In this document: in pieces, positions 17,770 through 27,696 of the stretch
How positions within the stretch are numbered: the first letter of the stretch is position 1
How the letters are laid out: each line of letters opens with the position of its first letter
Source: SHAN690 sp023262195
GTDB lineage: Bacteria; Bacteroidota; Bacteroidia; Flavobacteriales_G; Salibacteraceae
Assembly: GCA_038142005.1 (NCBI GenBank)
Contig: JAYQJE010000001.1
Location: forward strand, 1,116,001 to 1,180,000
Reading direction: 5' to 3'
DNA length: 64,000 nt
Translations under genes and position numbers: made by a program
The notes under the pieces: model-generated
Seen by the model: the letters and a program-made list of their open reading frames with translations, nothing else
What the model was told of the DNA's origin: nothing
Database searches by the model: none

Positions 17770-19809
17770 CTATTTAAGATAAGTATCGAGCCAATCGTAA
17801 AACTCGCGATGCCACATGACTCCATTTTGGGGTTGCAATACCCAGTGGCCTTCATCAGGATAATATAAAAGCTTACTAGGAATGTCTTGTAATTGTGCTG
17901 CCGTAAAGGCCTCTAAACCTTGGTTCAATGGTACTCTAAAGTCTAGCTCGTTGTGGATCACCATTATAGGGGTGTCCCAATTGCCTACCATTCGATGAGG
18001 ACTGTTTTTCTCATATGCCGCACTCATATTCGGCTCCCAATATGGTCCGCCTATATCCCAATTCGCGAAGAATAATTCTTCGGTACTGGCATACCAGCTT
18101 TCTAAATTGAACAGACCACAATGGCTTATAAAGCACTTGAATCGACCTTCGTGAATGCCCGCTAAGTAGTAAACGGAGTATCCACCATAGCTTGCGCCAA
18201 CGGCACCCAATTTGTCATTGTCAACATACGGTTCCTTAGCCATTTCATCGATGGCGCTCAAATAATCTTTCATGGCCAGTCCGCCCCAGTCTTTAGAGAT
18301 GGCATCGTTCCATTCTTGTCCAAAGGTTGGTAGACCTCTTCTGTTGGGCGCAACAATGATGTATCCATTGGCGGCCATCAGTTGAAAATTCCAGCGGTAG
18401 CTAAAAAATTGACTCACCGCACTTTGTGGACCACCTTGGCAATAAAGCAAGGTTGGATATTTTTTATTTGGGTCAAAATCGGGGGGATAGATTACCCAAG
18501 TAAGCATGTCCTTTCCATCCGTGGTTTTAATCATGCGCTTTTCTACTTTGCCCATTTTCACATTGTCTGCTAATTCTGTATTGGCTCGTGAAAGCTGCAT
18601 AGATTTTCCGTTCATCTCCCAGGCATAGAGCTCGGCAGGTTTGCTCATCGAGTTCATTGTACCAATTAACCGTTCACCAGCGAGCTGGATTGAGTTGATG
18701 TTGTGCGTGCCTTCGGTTATGGCTTTCGCTTGCTTCCGTTCAATTTCATTTCCGCTGACCTTGAGCTCGAGCTCATAGATCTGATAGGTAGCATCTACGC
18801 CAGAGATGGCATATATGGTTTGATTATCAGGCGCCCACACCAAATGGCCGAAGCTCTGATCAAGTTCCGCGGTGAGTGCCGTGTTTTTCCCGGTGGCCAT
18901 GTTTCGTACCCAAACCACATTCTTATCCGACTCAAAGCCATCGCGTTTCATTCCAAGCCAAGCCAACCAGGCGCCATCATTGGAAAAAACAGGCTCATTG
19001 TCGTAGCCCATGTTGCCTTTGGTCAAGTTGAGTGATTCTCCTGACTTGAGATCGTATTGATACAGTTCACTGTTGGTGCTTGTAGCATATTCTTTGCCTA
19101 CAGCTTTTTTACATACATAGATCAACGATTTGCCATCGGGTGCCCATACCAATTGCTCGCTACCACCAAAGGGCTTCATAGGTGAGTCATAGGGTCTGCC
19201 ATTAAGCACATCAATTGGCGCCTCACCTGCTTCAATTTGATATTTCACAATCATGGGATGTTGATATTTCAAATCGCTCCATTCGGTCCAATGGCGCACC
19301 ATAAGATCATCATACACACGACCCGTTGCCAAGGGCAAATCTCCTTGAATGTCAGCCAAACTTGTGTTGAGCATCACTTCTTGTGCAAAACTGATGTGTT
19401 TCATGTTTGGCGCATAGTGAAAGTTGGAAAGCCCATCTTCAAAAAAGGTGAGCTGTTGCACCAAACCACCATCGGGGTTCATTTCAAAAAATTGCATTTT
19501 TCCATCCACAGCAGATAAGAAACCAATCTTTTCTCCATCGGGCCTCCACTGAGGCTCTGATACAGACATTTTTCCTGAGCTGATGCGCTTTGGAGTGCCA
19601 CCTTCCACGGGCACTATCATCAGGTCCGTTCGACCTTTGTTTTCCTTGAGGTCATAGCTACGCTGGCAATAGATTACCGTTTGTCCATCCGGAGAGACTT
19701 GCTCACCATACACCCGATTGATTTCCCACAGAGATTCAGGGGTAAGTTTGTCTTGGGCGAAGGAGCTCAATGCGCCAGTAAGTATGAGAATAAAGAGTGT
19801 ATGTTTCAT
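17770..19809 (-). CDS. Secreted S9 family (prolyl oligopeptidase) peptidase
   Basis: About 679 residues starting with a signal peptide (MKHTLFILILTGALSSFAQ). The N-terminal two thirds are WD40-like (TolB-like) propeller sequence. The C-terminal alpha/beta hydrolase domain holds the nucleophile in GASYGGYS, the Asp in HNELDFRVP and the His in PDEGHWV. The enzyme releases peptides from oligopeptides in the periplasm, serving peptide nutrition. The ATG at 19809 is preferred to one seven codons upstream because it gives a proper signal peptide. Confidence 0.92.
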   Translation of the reverse strand: MKHTLFILILTGALSSFAQDKLTPESLWEINRVYGEQVSPDGQTVIYCQRSYDLKENKGRTDLMIVPVEGGTPKRISSGKMSVSEPQWRPDGEKIGFLSAVDGKMQFFEMNPDGGLVQQLTFFEDGLSNFHYAPNMKHISFAQEVMLNTSLADIQGDLPLATGRVYDDLMVRHWTEWSDLKYQHPMIVKYQIEAGEAPIDVLNGRPYDSPMKPFGGSEQLVWAPDGKSLIYVCKKAVGKEYATSTNSELYQYDLKSGESLNLTKGNMGYDNEPVFSNDGAWLAWLGMKRDGFESDKNVVWVRNMATGKNTALTAELDQSFGHLVWAPDNQTIYAISGVDATYQIYELELKVSGNEIERKQAKAITEGTHNINSIQLAGERLIGTMNSMSKPAELYAWEMNGKSMQLSRANTELADNVKMGKVEKRMIKTTDGKDMLTWVIYPPDFDPNKKYPTLLYCQGGPQSAVSQFFSYRWNFQLMAANGYIIVAPNRRGLPTFGQEWNDAISKDWGGLAMKDYLSAIDEMAKEPYVDNDKLGAVGASYGGYSVYYLAGIHEGRFKCFISHCGLFNLESWYASTEELFFANWDIGGPYWEPNMSAAYEKNSPHRMVGNWDTPIMVIHNELDFRVPLNQGLEAFTAAQLQDIPSKLLYYPDEGHWVLQPQNGVMWHREFYDWLDTYLK

Positions 19810-19883
19810 GATTTTAATCTTGTTCCACAATTATATCGAAACTGTACCCAATCACTAACATTGTAGCCTAGAACTGAATAGCA

Positions 19884-21152
19884 GTGCAAAACACATTATC
19901 ATATGCCCAAGAACAAGACTCGAAAGACGAGTTGGCTTCTTTCAGAGATCGATTTTATCATCCAGAGATACATGGCAAACAAGTCCTATACTTTGCTGGA
20001 AACAGCCTAGGCCTGCAACCAAAATCGGCCGAAGCATACTTAAAACAGGAACTCGAAGACTGGAGAAAGTTTGGAGTCGAAGGTCATTTTGAGGCGCGCA
20101 GACCATGGTATTCCTATCATGAGTTTTTCTCAAAAGCCATGGCTGAAATTGCCGGAGCTAAAGAAACGGAAGTAGTGGCGATGGGTTCGCTTACCGCAAA
20201 CATCCATAGCCTCATGGCCAGCTTCTACCAGCCTACAAAAACGCGATACAAAATCCTATGCGAAAAGAAGGCCTTTCCATCCGACACCTATGCCATGCAG
20301 TCGCAGGCAAAATTGCATGGGTTTGATATCGAAGACGCCATTGTGGAGATTGCACCTGCAAAAGGCTCAGATATCATCACCGAAGACGCCATCGTTGAGA
20401 AGATTTTTGAGTTGGGAGATTCGCTTGCTACGGTAATGATTGGCGGGGTAAACTATTACAGTGGCCAAGTGTTTGACATGGCAGTGATGACAGATGCCGC
20501 ACATAAAGTTGGAGCCTATTGCGGGTTTGATTTAGCACATGGAATGGGAAATATCGAGGTGAAACTACACGAGTGGCAAGTTGATTTCGCAGCATGGTGT
20601 ACCTATAAATACTTGAATGCTGGACCGGGTTCAGTTGGAGGCCTATTTGTGCATGAAAATCATCATAAAAGAAAGTTGCCAATCCTTGCCGGTTGGTGGG
20701 GTCACGATAAGGAAACTCGCTTTAAAATGGAACCCGAGTTTGTACCCATGCAAACGGCTGAAGCGTGGCAAATGAGCAATGCACCAGTTTTTAATATGGC
20801 GATTTATCTCGCCTCATTAGAGATTTTTCAAGAGGCCACCATGCCGAAGCTTTGGAAGAAAAGCAGACCACTTACCGATTACCTTGAATATGTCATTCAT
20901 GAAGTGGCTAAAACCACGGGTGCAGATTTGGAAATCATCACTCCAAAAGAGCATCATAGAAGAGGTTGTCAGTTGAGCATTGTGGCGCATGGTTATGGCC
21001 GTAAATTATTTGACCAAATCACTGAAGCGGGAGTAATAGCCGATTGGCGCGAACCAAACGTGATTCGAATGGCACCTGTACCACTATATAATTCATATGA
21101 GGATATCTACCGGTTTGGCCAGATTCTCGAAAACGCTTTAAAAACAAAATGA
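19884..21152 (+). CDS. kynU: Kynureninase
   Basis: 422 residues, a PLP enzyme that cleaves kynurenine or 3-hydroxykynurenine to (hydroxy)anthranilate and alanine. Key regions are FAGNSLGLQPKSA near the start, the active-site lysine in WCTYKYLNAGPGSVGG and the RRGCQLSI block late in the sequence. Translation begins at a GTG (19884), the only start that keeps the family N-terminus. The ATG of kmo overlaps its stop by four bases. The two genes together degrade kynurenine from tryptophan breakdown. Confidence 0.95.
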   Translation: MQNTLSYAQEQDSKDELASFRDRFYHPEIHGKQVLYFAGNSLGLQPKSAEAYLKQELEDWRKFGVEGHFEARRPWYSYHEFFSKAMAEIAGAKETEVVAMGSLTANIHSLMASFYQPTKTRYKILCEKKAFPSDTYAMQSQAKLHGFDIEDAIVEIAPAKGSDIITEDAIVEKIFELGDSLATVMIGGVNYYSGQVFDMAVMTDAAHKVGAYCGFDLAHGMGNIEVKLHEWQVDFAAWCTYKYLNAGPGSVGGLFVHENHHKRKLPILAGWWGHDKETRFKMEPEFVPMQTAEAWQMSNAPVFNMAIYLASLEIFQEATMPKLWKKSRPLTDYLEYVIHEVAKTTGADLEIITPKEHHRRGCQLSIVAHGYGRKLFDQITEAGVIADWREPNVIRMAPVPLYNSYEDIYRFGQILENALKTK

Positions 21153-22486
21153 AAGAAGTAACCATAGTAGGAGCAGGATTAGTCGGTTCATTGTGGGCTG
21201 TATATCTAAGCAAGGCAGGGTATAAGGTTCAAATCTTCGAACGAAGAACAGACATCAGAAAGGCGGAAATATCGGCAGGTAAGTCTATAAATCTTGCGCT
21301 AAGCGACCGAGGTTGGAAAGCGTTAAAAGGAGCGGGTGTCGATCATCTGATAAAGGAAATTGCCATCCCAATGCCAGGTAGAATCATGCACGATTTGGAA
21401 GGGAACCTTACCTATCAAGCCTATGGTAAAGAAGGACAAGCCATTAACTCTGTGTCAAGAGGTGGAGTGAATGCACGCATGATGGATATAGCAGAGCAAG
21501 TAGGCAACGCAAAAATCACTTACAATACGAAGTGTTTGGGAGCAGATATGAAAGCGGGCATTTGCTACTTCGAAAACAATGAAACGGGAGAACAATTTGA
21601 AGTAAAAAGTGACTTGATTTTTGCCTGCGATGGTGCGTTCTCCGCAATCCGATATAACTCAATGCAGAAGTTAGATCGATTTAACTACAGCCAGACTTAT
21701 ATTGAAGATGGTTACCGAGAAATCTTGCTGCCAGCCAATGAAGATGGCAGCTACAAGTTGGAGAAAAATGCGCTGCATATTTGGCCAAGAGGTCGCTTTA
21801 TGATGATTGCCCTTCCAAATGAAGACGGCTCATTTACCTGCACCTTATTTATGCCTTTTGAAGGTGAAAACAGCTTTGAAAAACTGACTTCCAAGGAAGC
21901 AATCAACAACTTTTTCAAAACTACTTTCCCAGACTTTTATGCGATGATGCCCAACATAGCGGATGCTTGGGAAGATCATCCGCTGGCCTCATTGGCCATC
22001 ACACGTTGCTACCCTTGGCATCACGGTAAAGTTGCCCTCATGGGCGATGCTGCACACGCCACGGTTCCATTTTATGGACAAGGCATGAATGCCGGGTTTG
22101 AAGACTGCACGGTCATGAATGATTTGATGCTCAAGCACAATCACGATTGGGACAAAATATTTGAAGAATATAGCCGAACTCGAAAGCCCGATGGAGATGG
22201 TTTGCAAGACCTTTCATTGCACAATTATTATGTGATGCGTGACTATGTAGCCGATCCGAAATTCTTGCTTCAAAAGAAGATTGAAGCACGCTTCGCAGAA
22301 AAACATCCGGATAAATGGATGCCGCTTTATAGCATGACTACGTTTTCTGATATCCGATATTCAGTAGCTTGGAAAGAAGGTCAGCGCCAGCAAAAGATCA
22401 TGGATGAAGTAATGGCCGATCCCAATATTGAATCAAAATGGGATTCGAGTGAGGTGGAAGCAAAAATTCTAGAGCTGATCAACTAA
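21149..22486 (+). CDS. kmo: Kynurenine 3-monooxygenase
   Basis: 445 residues, FAD-dependent aromatic hydroxylase that makes 3-hydroxykynurenine with NADPH and O2. Visible are the dinucleotide motif VGAGLVGSLWAVYL (residues 6-19), the conserved RGGVNARMM, and the second FAD motif GDAAHATVPFYGQGMNAG. The C-terminal membrane anchor of the eukaryotic enzyme is absent. It is coupled to kynU by an ATGA overlap. Tryptophan dioxygenase and downstream 3-hydroxyanthranilate genes are not in this window. Confidence 0.95.
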   Translation: MKEVTIVGAGLVGSLWAVYLSKAGYKVQIFERRTDIRKAEISAGKSINLALSDRGWKALKGAGVDHLIKEIAIPMPGRIMHDLEGNLTYQAYGKEGQAINSVSRGGVNARMMDIAEQVGNAKITYNTKCLGADMKAGICYFENNETGEQFEVKSDLIFACDGAFSAIRYNSMQKLDRFNYSQTYIEDGYREILLPANEDGSYKLEKNALHIWPRGRFMMIALPNEDGSFTCTLFMPFEGENSFEKLTSKEAINNFFKTTFPDFYAMMPNIADAWEDHPLASLAITRCYPWHHGKVALMGDAAHATVPFYGQGMNAGFEDCTVMNDLMLKHNHDWDKIFEEYSRTRKPDGDGLQDLSLHNYYVMRDYVADPKFLLQKKIEARFAEKHPDKWMPLYSMTTFSDIRYSVAWKEGQRQQKIMDEVMADPNIESKWDSSEVEAKILELIN

Positions 22487-22516
22487 TGATAGCAAGGCAG
22501 TTTTCAATCAACGGAT

Positions 22517-22729
22517 TTATTCTCTATTGTTTGGCTTGAAGCTAATTTGCTGCTCGATCAGATCGTATTTGATTTTCTCCATAGAGTCAGGCCCGATGCC
22601 GTGAAGCTCCCTAATCTCGGACTTTGTAAACCGACTAAGGTCGTAGAGTTTAGTGATGCCCTCCTTCGCTAAAGCACGCTGCGCGGGTTTGGCCAGGTAA
22701 AATGGAAACGTTTTTTCAACTTCTTTCAT
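22517..22729 (-). CDS. Small helix-hairpin-helix protein (RNA polymerase alpha C-terminal-like)
   Basis: 70 residues with LAKEGITKLYDLSRFTKSEI and ELHGIGPDSMEKIKYDL, the helix-hairpin-helix arrangement of the RNA polymerase alpha C-terminal domain and of related small DNA-binding proteins. It has no other domain. Likely a DNA-contacting accessory protein, function unknown. It is convergent with kmo. Confidence 0.65.
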   Translation of the reverse strand: MKEVEKTFPFYLAKPAQRALAKEGITKLYDLSRFTKSEIRELHGIGPDSMEKIKYDLIEQQISFKPNNRE

Positions 22730-22946
22730 CGTTTAAATCTCCGTCAGTTTTAGTTGTAGGTTATCAATCTGGTCCTAGCTTCGAAGGTAAAATCATTTAT
22801 AATGAAAAGATTTGTTGAGCATTTTGATTTATGAATGATTGTCGGGAGCTAATACAAGCGCTGAGCATCATGCTACACAGCTAAAGAATAAACCCGTGCG
22901 GTAAATCTCGCTGAGTAGATAGATTATACCTTCGTTGCTCGTTTAG

Positions 22947-23321
22947 ATGATCAGAGCGATCTCCATATTACTTATCCAAGCTGTTTTAATGCTCGGCATA
23001 TCACCTTCGGTCTTTCACCAACATGAGGGTGAGCTTGATGATCATCAATCGGTTGTGGGCTCCGACCACAGCCATAAGCACGGTAACTCGACCTCAGAAT
23101 GTGACCATGACTGTATGGTCAATGGTCAAGAGTCGTGCTCTATTTGTGAGCTGGTACTACCAAATGCACCAAAGGAATCGAACAGAGCAATTAGCCCAAA
23201 GATCAAATCTGATATTGAATTCGAGTTATGTTTTGTGTACATCTCAATTGATTTGCAAAGACACGCTCACGGAATGGAAGACCGCGGCCCACCCTCGGTT
23301 TTGAAGCTGTTGCATTCATAA
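22947..23321 (+). CDS. Small exported His/Cys-rich protein, putative metal-related
   Basis: 124 residues with an N-terminal hydrophobic signal (MIRAISILLIQAVLMLGIS). The mature part is dense in His, Asp and Cys: FHQHEGELDDHQ, SDHSHKHGN, then ECDHDCMVNGQESCSIC. Such runs bind Zn2+, Cu2+ or Ni2+. It lies 72 bases before a TonB-dependent receptor and about 2.4 kb before an HMA-domain protein, so a role in metal capture or sensing at the cell surface is inferred. I recognise no named family. The 217 bases before it hold no gene; the palindrome TCATTTATAATGA near 22795 is the only regular feature I see there. Confidence 0.6.
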   Translation: MIRAISILLIQAVLMLGISPSVFHQHEGELDDHQSVVGSDHSHKHGNSTSECDHDCMVNGQESCSICELVLPNAPKESNRAISPKIKSDIEFELCFVYISIDLQRHAHGMEDRGPPSVLKLLHS

Positions 23322-23393
23322 ATGCGTAGTCTGTGATTCTTACATAGGGTCAATCATTTTTCAAATCCCAGTTAATTAAATAATTCAATTCGC

Positions 23394-25680
23394 ATGCACC
23401 GCTGGTTTGCCTGTATGCTTCTTTTTCTTTCTCCGCTGATACTTGATGCTCAAGATCGATGCGACATTACCATCCAAGGCAATGTGATCGATGAGCATGA
23501 CGGATCTGAATTGGGCTATGCCAATGTGGTAGTCGTGGGTCAAGACATCGCTACCATTAGTGACGAGCAAGGTCGTTACGTCATTGAGGGGGTTTGTCCG
23601 GGAACCGTGATATTATCATGTTCACACATCGGTTGTGAGACGGTCTATGACACGTTAGAAGTAACCAACAACATTGAGCACAACTTCTATCCAGAACACC
23701 ATGTCGAGCTGCTGGAAGGCATTTCGGTAGAGGCACGCAGTGAAGAAAAGGAATCGCTTTCGATCATGAGCAAAATCGAAAATCCGGAACGCATAAAAGG
23801 CGCGAACCTCGGTGAAAGTCTCACGCAAATTGCAGGAGTCAATACCCTGAATACAGGTGCCAGCATCTCCAAGCCGATGGTGCACGGTCTGCATAGCAAT
23901 CGCCTTTTGATCATGAATAATGGTGTTCGACAAGAAGGACAACAATGGGGGCGAGAGCATGCTCCAGAGATTGACCCATTTATTGCCGATGAGTTGGTCG
24001 TGATTAAAGGTGCGAGCAGCGTTCAATACGGACCAGATGCCATTGCGGGCGTGGTTTTGGTTAACCCGAAGCCATTACCTGATGAATTGGGCGTTGGCGC
24101 ATCGCTAAATCTAATTGGTCAATCAAACGGAAGAGCAGGAAACACAGGCGTGGTGCTTGAAGGTCGAGCAAAGAAACTACCTGCATTTCGTTGGAGGGTG
24201 CAGGGCTCATTGAAAAAAGTGGGAAACCAGCATGCACCCGATTACTATTTAAAAAAACACGGGATATGAAGAGGCAAACTTTTCGGGGGCCGCTTCTCTC
24301 AGTGATAACGGCAGGGGTGTGGAAGTCTATTATAGTCAGTTTAATACCAACCTTGGAATTTTTTCGGCAGCGCACATTGGTAACCTGAGCGATTTGCAGC
24401 GTGCATTTGAATCAGACCGACCGCTAGATTCTGCAGGGTTTAGCTACAACATCGTCAATCCATACCAATCCGTCACGCATGAATTGGTCAAAACCAAAGG
24501 ATTTATCAAAACGGGAGAGCGTGGCAAATTGGAGATAATTTATGCTCGGCAATACAATTTGCGCCAAGAGTTTGACAACGGTCGAGGACCGGATGATGTA
24601 CCCGCACTGAATTTTGAAATTACTACCCAAACCCTAGATGCGGTTTGGAAGGTAAAACCATCAAATATATTTCAATATAGATTAGGAGCCAATACACTGG
24701 CTCAAGGAAACACCTATACCGGACGATTTTTTATTCCAAACTTCAAGAAATGGAATGCCGGGCTATTTGGAGTAGCGCGTAAAAAATTCGAAAACAATTG
24801 GGCGGTAGAGTTTGGTGCAAGAATGGACTACATACGCTTACGTGTATTCATTCGAGAGGGAGAAGATATCGTTGTTTATCCTCATGAGTTTCTGCAACCC
24901 TCCGCTTCGTTAGCCGTGACCAAAAAACTCTCAAAATCGATCCAATGGACTTCCAATCTAGCCACCGCATGGCGACCTCCTACGTTAAATGAATGGTACA
25001 GCAGGGGTGTGCATCATGGCGCTGCCACCTATGAAATTGGCGATACGAGCTTGGTGCAAGAGGTGAGCTATAGCTGGAGTAATCAATTGTTGCTTGATGT
25101 CGGTCGATGGAACGCAGAAGCGGAAGTGTATGTCAATTTCATGGACGGATTTATAAATCAACAGGCTGCTTTTCCAGCCACACTTACCATCCGCGGGGCT
25201 TTCCCAACGTTTCGATATGAGCAAACTGATGCGCTCCTTTACGGACTAGATTCTCGGATTTCTTACCTGCTTACTGAAGAGGTGAGCCTTGTTTCACAGA
25301 CGTCATTGCTCAGAGCGCGAGACTTGACCAAAGGAGGTTGGGTTGCTCAGATGCCTGCGGATCAATCTCGCATGGAATTGCTCTATGAGCCATTTGACAA
25401 AAACGGAGATCAGAATTTGTATATGTCGGTGAATACTCAGTGGGTAAATAAGCAGTGGCGCGTTGAGTCCAATAGTGATTATGTGCCGCCTCCAGACGGA
25501 TTTTGGCTAGTAGGTGCCAATGCCGGAATCACCATACCTCTTGAAAAAGCAGAGTTTGGAATCCACCTTGACGTAAACAACGCACTAAATCAGCGATACC
25601 GACAGTACTTGAATCGGTTCCGATATTTTGGTGATGAGCTTGGGCGCAACTTCATCTTGCGCTTGACAGCCACCTTTTAG
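23394..25680 (+). CDS. TonB-dependent outer-membrane receptor, one frameshift
   Basis: Outer-membrane active transporter of about 760 residues when joined. Order: a signal peptide (MHRWFACMLLFLSPLILDA), a carboxypeptidase-regulatory-like domain (GNVIDEHDGSELGYANVVV), a plug domain with LGESLTQIAGVNTLNTGASI and GPDAIAGVVLVNP, and a beta-barrel ending GRNFILRLTATF with a terminal Phe. The frame breaks at an A7 run (24251-24257, expected A6). Removing one A gives YYLKNTGYEEANFSG. Together with the His-rich and HMA proteins around it, a metal or metallophore substrate is inferred. Confidence 0.9.
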
Positions 25681-25751
25681 CCTGAGTAGAATCAGATTTT
25701 TCAAACACATCGGTCATGCCAGTTGTTAGGCCCTATAAACACTTTTGACAC

Positions 25752-26018
25752 ATGAAATCAATAATCACGATAGAGAATATCAAGTGTGGTGGATGCATGA
25801 ACAGCATTCGAACCAAGCTGAATGCGATGGAAGGAGTGAATGGTGTGAAGATTTCTGAAACTACAGGAGAAGTCTCGCTAGATCATGATCCAAACATGGA
25901 CGTCAGCGTCATAGAAAACACGTTATCGAAAATGGGCTATCCACCGGCAGGGCAAAACAACCTTGCCGCCAAGGCTAAGTCCTATGTGAGTTGCATGGTT
26001 GGGAGAATCGAGAATTAG
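25752..26018 (+). CDS. Heavy-metal-associated (HMA) domain protein
   Basis: 88 residues with one HMA domain. The metal-binding motif is KCGGCMNSI (CxxC at residues 12-15), followed by the typical KLNAMEGVNGVKI strand and VIENTLSKMGYP. It resembles small copper or mercury chaperones (CopZ/MerP type) but lacks a signal peptide, so it should be cytoplasmic. A further Cys occurs near the end (SYVSCMVG). Its place after the TonB receptor points to the same metal-handling set. Confidence 0.85.
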   Translation: MKSIITIENIKCGGCMNSIRTKLNAMEGVNGVKISETTGEVSLDHDPNMDVSVIENTLSKMGYPPAGQNNLAAKAKSYVSCMVGRIEN

Positions 26019-26301
26019 TAGGGTTGAAGTAAACGGAAGATCGAATACTTACCGTATTTCTTACCGGTATTCTCAAAGCCCAATTTTAGTAGGAGATTGA
26101 CCGAGGGGATGTTTTTGCTTCGGTAAAGGCCTCTGCGCTCTTGAGTTTTAAGTTGCCAAATCCAAATTGGATGGGAACCTTCATGGCTTCTTCCATATAG
26201 CCCTTGCGCCTGTGGGTTTCTTTCATTACAAAACCTATTTCTCCAACACCATCTTCGCAACCTCGAAAATAGCCAACGGTTCCAATAAGCTCTTTTTCGC
26301 C
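26015..26301 (-). pseudogene. GNAT acetyltransferase, 5'-truncated fragment with frameshift
   Basis: On the minus strand the segment after a TAA at 26302-26304 reads GEKELIGTVGYFRG, then GEIGFVMKETHRRKGYMEEA and, after a one-base deletion in a T5 run (26112-26116), NIPSVNLLLKLGFENTGKK to a normal stop. This is the C-terminal two thirds of a RimJ/RimL-type acetyltransferase with the acetyl-CoA loop. The first strands and helices are absent; what adjoins is the truncated end of another gene on the plus strand. The fragment is therefore most likely non-functional. Confidence 0.7.
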
Positions 26302-26481
26302 TTATTGGCTGCTAGCGCATCATACATAACCGTGCCGGCTGCTATGAAGAATGCCTTACCTAAGGCTAATCCAGGACTCTACTTACCTAGGGCACTGGGT
26401 ACCACCTTTCCGCTCAAGGTGATGATCGGCATACTCTTTTACTATTCGATTATAGAATACTTCGGATGGCTCGAGAATTAA
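26284..26481 (+). pseudogene. SbtA-like (DUF897) bicarbonate transporter, C-terminal fragment
   Basis: The plus-strand frame reads LFFALLAASASYITVPAAM, then ANPGLYLPRALGTTFPLKV and a final hydrophobic segment to a stop at 26481. This matches the last two membrane helices of the SbtA-like sodium-dependent bicarbonate transporter family (SASYIAVPAAMR, TFPFNV). Nothing of the first about 250 residues is present; its upstream side is the truncated GNAT gene in the opposite orientation. The exact junction lies between about 26284 and 26304. Confidence 0.6.
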
Positions 26482-26554
26482 TCGACCAAGTGTGGTTGAT
26501 TGTTTTTCTAGCAATATGTTAATCCCCCTTATTGGTATGTCTATTTTTCGGGCT

Positions 26555-27451
26555 ATGTTTCGGATAAGCCTTACTGCGATTTGCTTGATTCTTTCATTAG
26601 CAATCTTTGCTCAAAAGAGGGGTAATCGCTACGGCCAAAGGAAGCCGGTATCCTTTCAAAAGCACTACAACGAGGTGCTTCCCGCCAAACCACAATACAA
26701 ACTCGGAGGCTGGATTCTCGGTCCAGGAGCAACGTATATGGCCACCACTTTCGTTCCGATAAACAAGACGTATGAGCAATCAGACGCCAGCCAGTTTGAT
26801 GCCAGATTGAATGCGCGTGGCCGACTCGGGCTCTATGCCGAAGTTGGACGCTATCGCGTGGTTCAATATTCGAAGCTTTTCAAATACATGGACTATGGAT
26901 TGTCATACAAAGGACTTCGCGGGAGAGAACGAGCGGAAGGCCAGTGGGTGAGTATGCCAGGCGAAGTTCCAGCGAGTGCGTTAGAGCAAACCGAGGGTCT
27001 TTATGGATTTCACTATGCCGAAGGCTTTGTGAATTTTAACCACGTTTGGCGCGTTGGGAAATATAACTTCATTCAAAACTCCATTGGCGTTAATGCCGGT
27101 TATGCCTTTTTGACCAATAAGTCTGGCGCTACAGTATCTGCTGCCACGGATGCTAATCCTGGGCAGTTCATCACGCAGCTGCATTACAAACTCGGTTACG
27201 GCATAAAAATGCGTGGAAATTGGCTGCTGATTCCAGCCATAGAAACACCCATACTCAATGTAATGCCGTTCGAGCCCCCGAGATCTTCCCTGGGTTTCTT
27301 TACGAGTCGTTACAGACCAGTCATTTTAAGCCTTCGATTTTTCTTTATGCGTCCTGCCAATACATTGGATTGCACACCGGTGCGCGCGCGTGAAGGGATG
27401 AAGATGCCTACGGACATGGACAAGCAGAAGCAAATGGATGAGTCGAGATAG
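26555..27451 (+). CDS. Predicted outer-membrane beta-barrel protein, function unknown
   Basis: About 298 residues from ATG 26555, chosen because it yields a clean signal peptide (MFRISLTAICLILSLAIFAQ). The mature sequence alternates aromatic and small residues in stretches such as LGLYAEVGRYRVVQYSKLF and HYKLGYGIKMRGNWLLIPAI, as expected for beta strands of an outer-membrane barrel. It has a late VILSLRFFFMRP strand, then a charged tail from about residue 265. No family recognised. Downstream are decayed remnants only. Confidence 0.55.
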   Translation: MFRISLTAICLILSLAIFAQKRGNRYGQRKPVSFQKHYNEVLPAKPQYKLGGWILGPGATYMATTFVPINKTYEQSDASQFDARLNARGRLGLYAEVGRYRVVQYSKLFKYMDYGLSYKGLRGRERAEGQWVSMPGEVPASALEQTEGLYGFHYAEGFVNFNHVWRVGKYNFIQNSIGVNAGYAFLTNKSGATVSAATDANPGQFITQLHYKLGYGIKMRGNWLLIPAIETPILNVMPFEPPRSSLGFFTSRYRPVILSLRFFFMRPANTLDCTPVRAREGMKMPTDMDKQKQMDESR

Positions 27452-27504
27452 ATTGCAAGTTTGATGCATCAGGCTCTTCTGAATATCCTAACAAAACATT
27501 GCTC

Positions 27505-27672
27505 ATGAAAAATCAAAAACTTCGAATTACCAATGCTAACGAGCATGCGCTGAATGCCCTGCCAGAGGTGCCTGCCGATCAAAAGTAGATATTAGTCGAT
27601 GAGTTCGAATCATGGCGCGGAGATATTGATCAGATTGATGATGTCTGTGTGATCGGTTTGAGAATAACTTAG
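27505..27672 (+). pseudogene. C-terminal remnant of a SpoIIE-type PP2C phosphatase, with internal amber codon
   Basis: A single frame from ATG 27505 ends ESWRGDIDQIDDVCVIGLRI before a TAG. The motif QIDDVxVIGxRI and the preceding WRG are the conserved C-terminus of Bacteroidota SpoIIE-like serine phosphatases, where QIDD supplies metal-binding acidic residues. An in-frame TAG (27586-27588) stands where Gln is expected, one base from CAG. Only the last about 30 residues of the phosphatase are recognisable, so this is a gene tail, not a working gene. Confidence 0.5.
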
Positions 27673-27696
27673 TGTTAGTCATTGAGCTCGCTCCGC

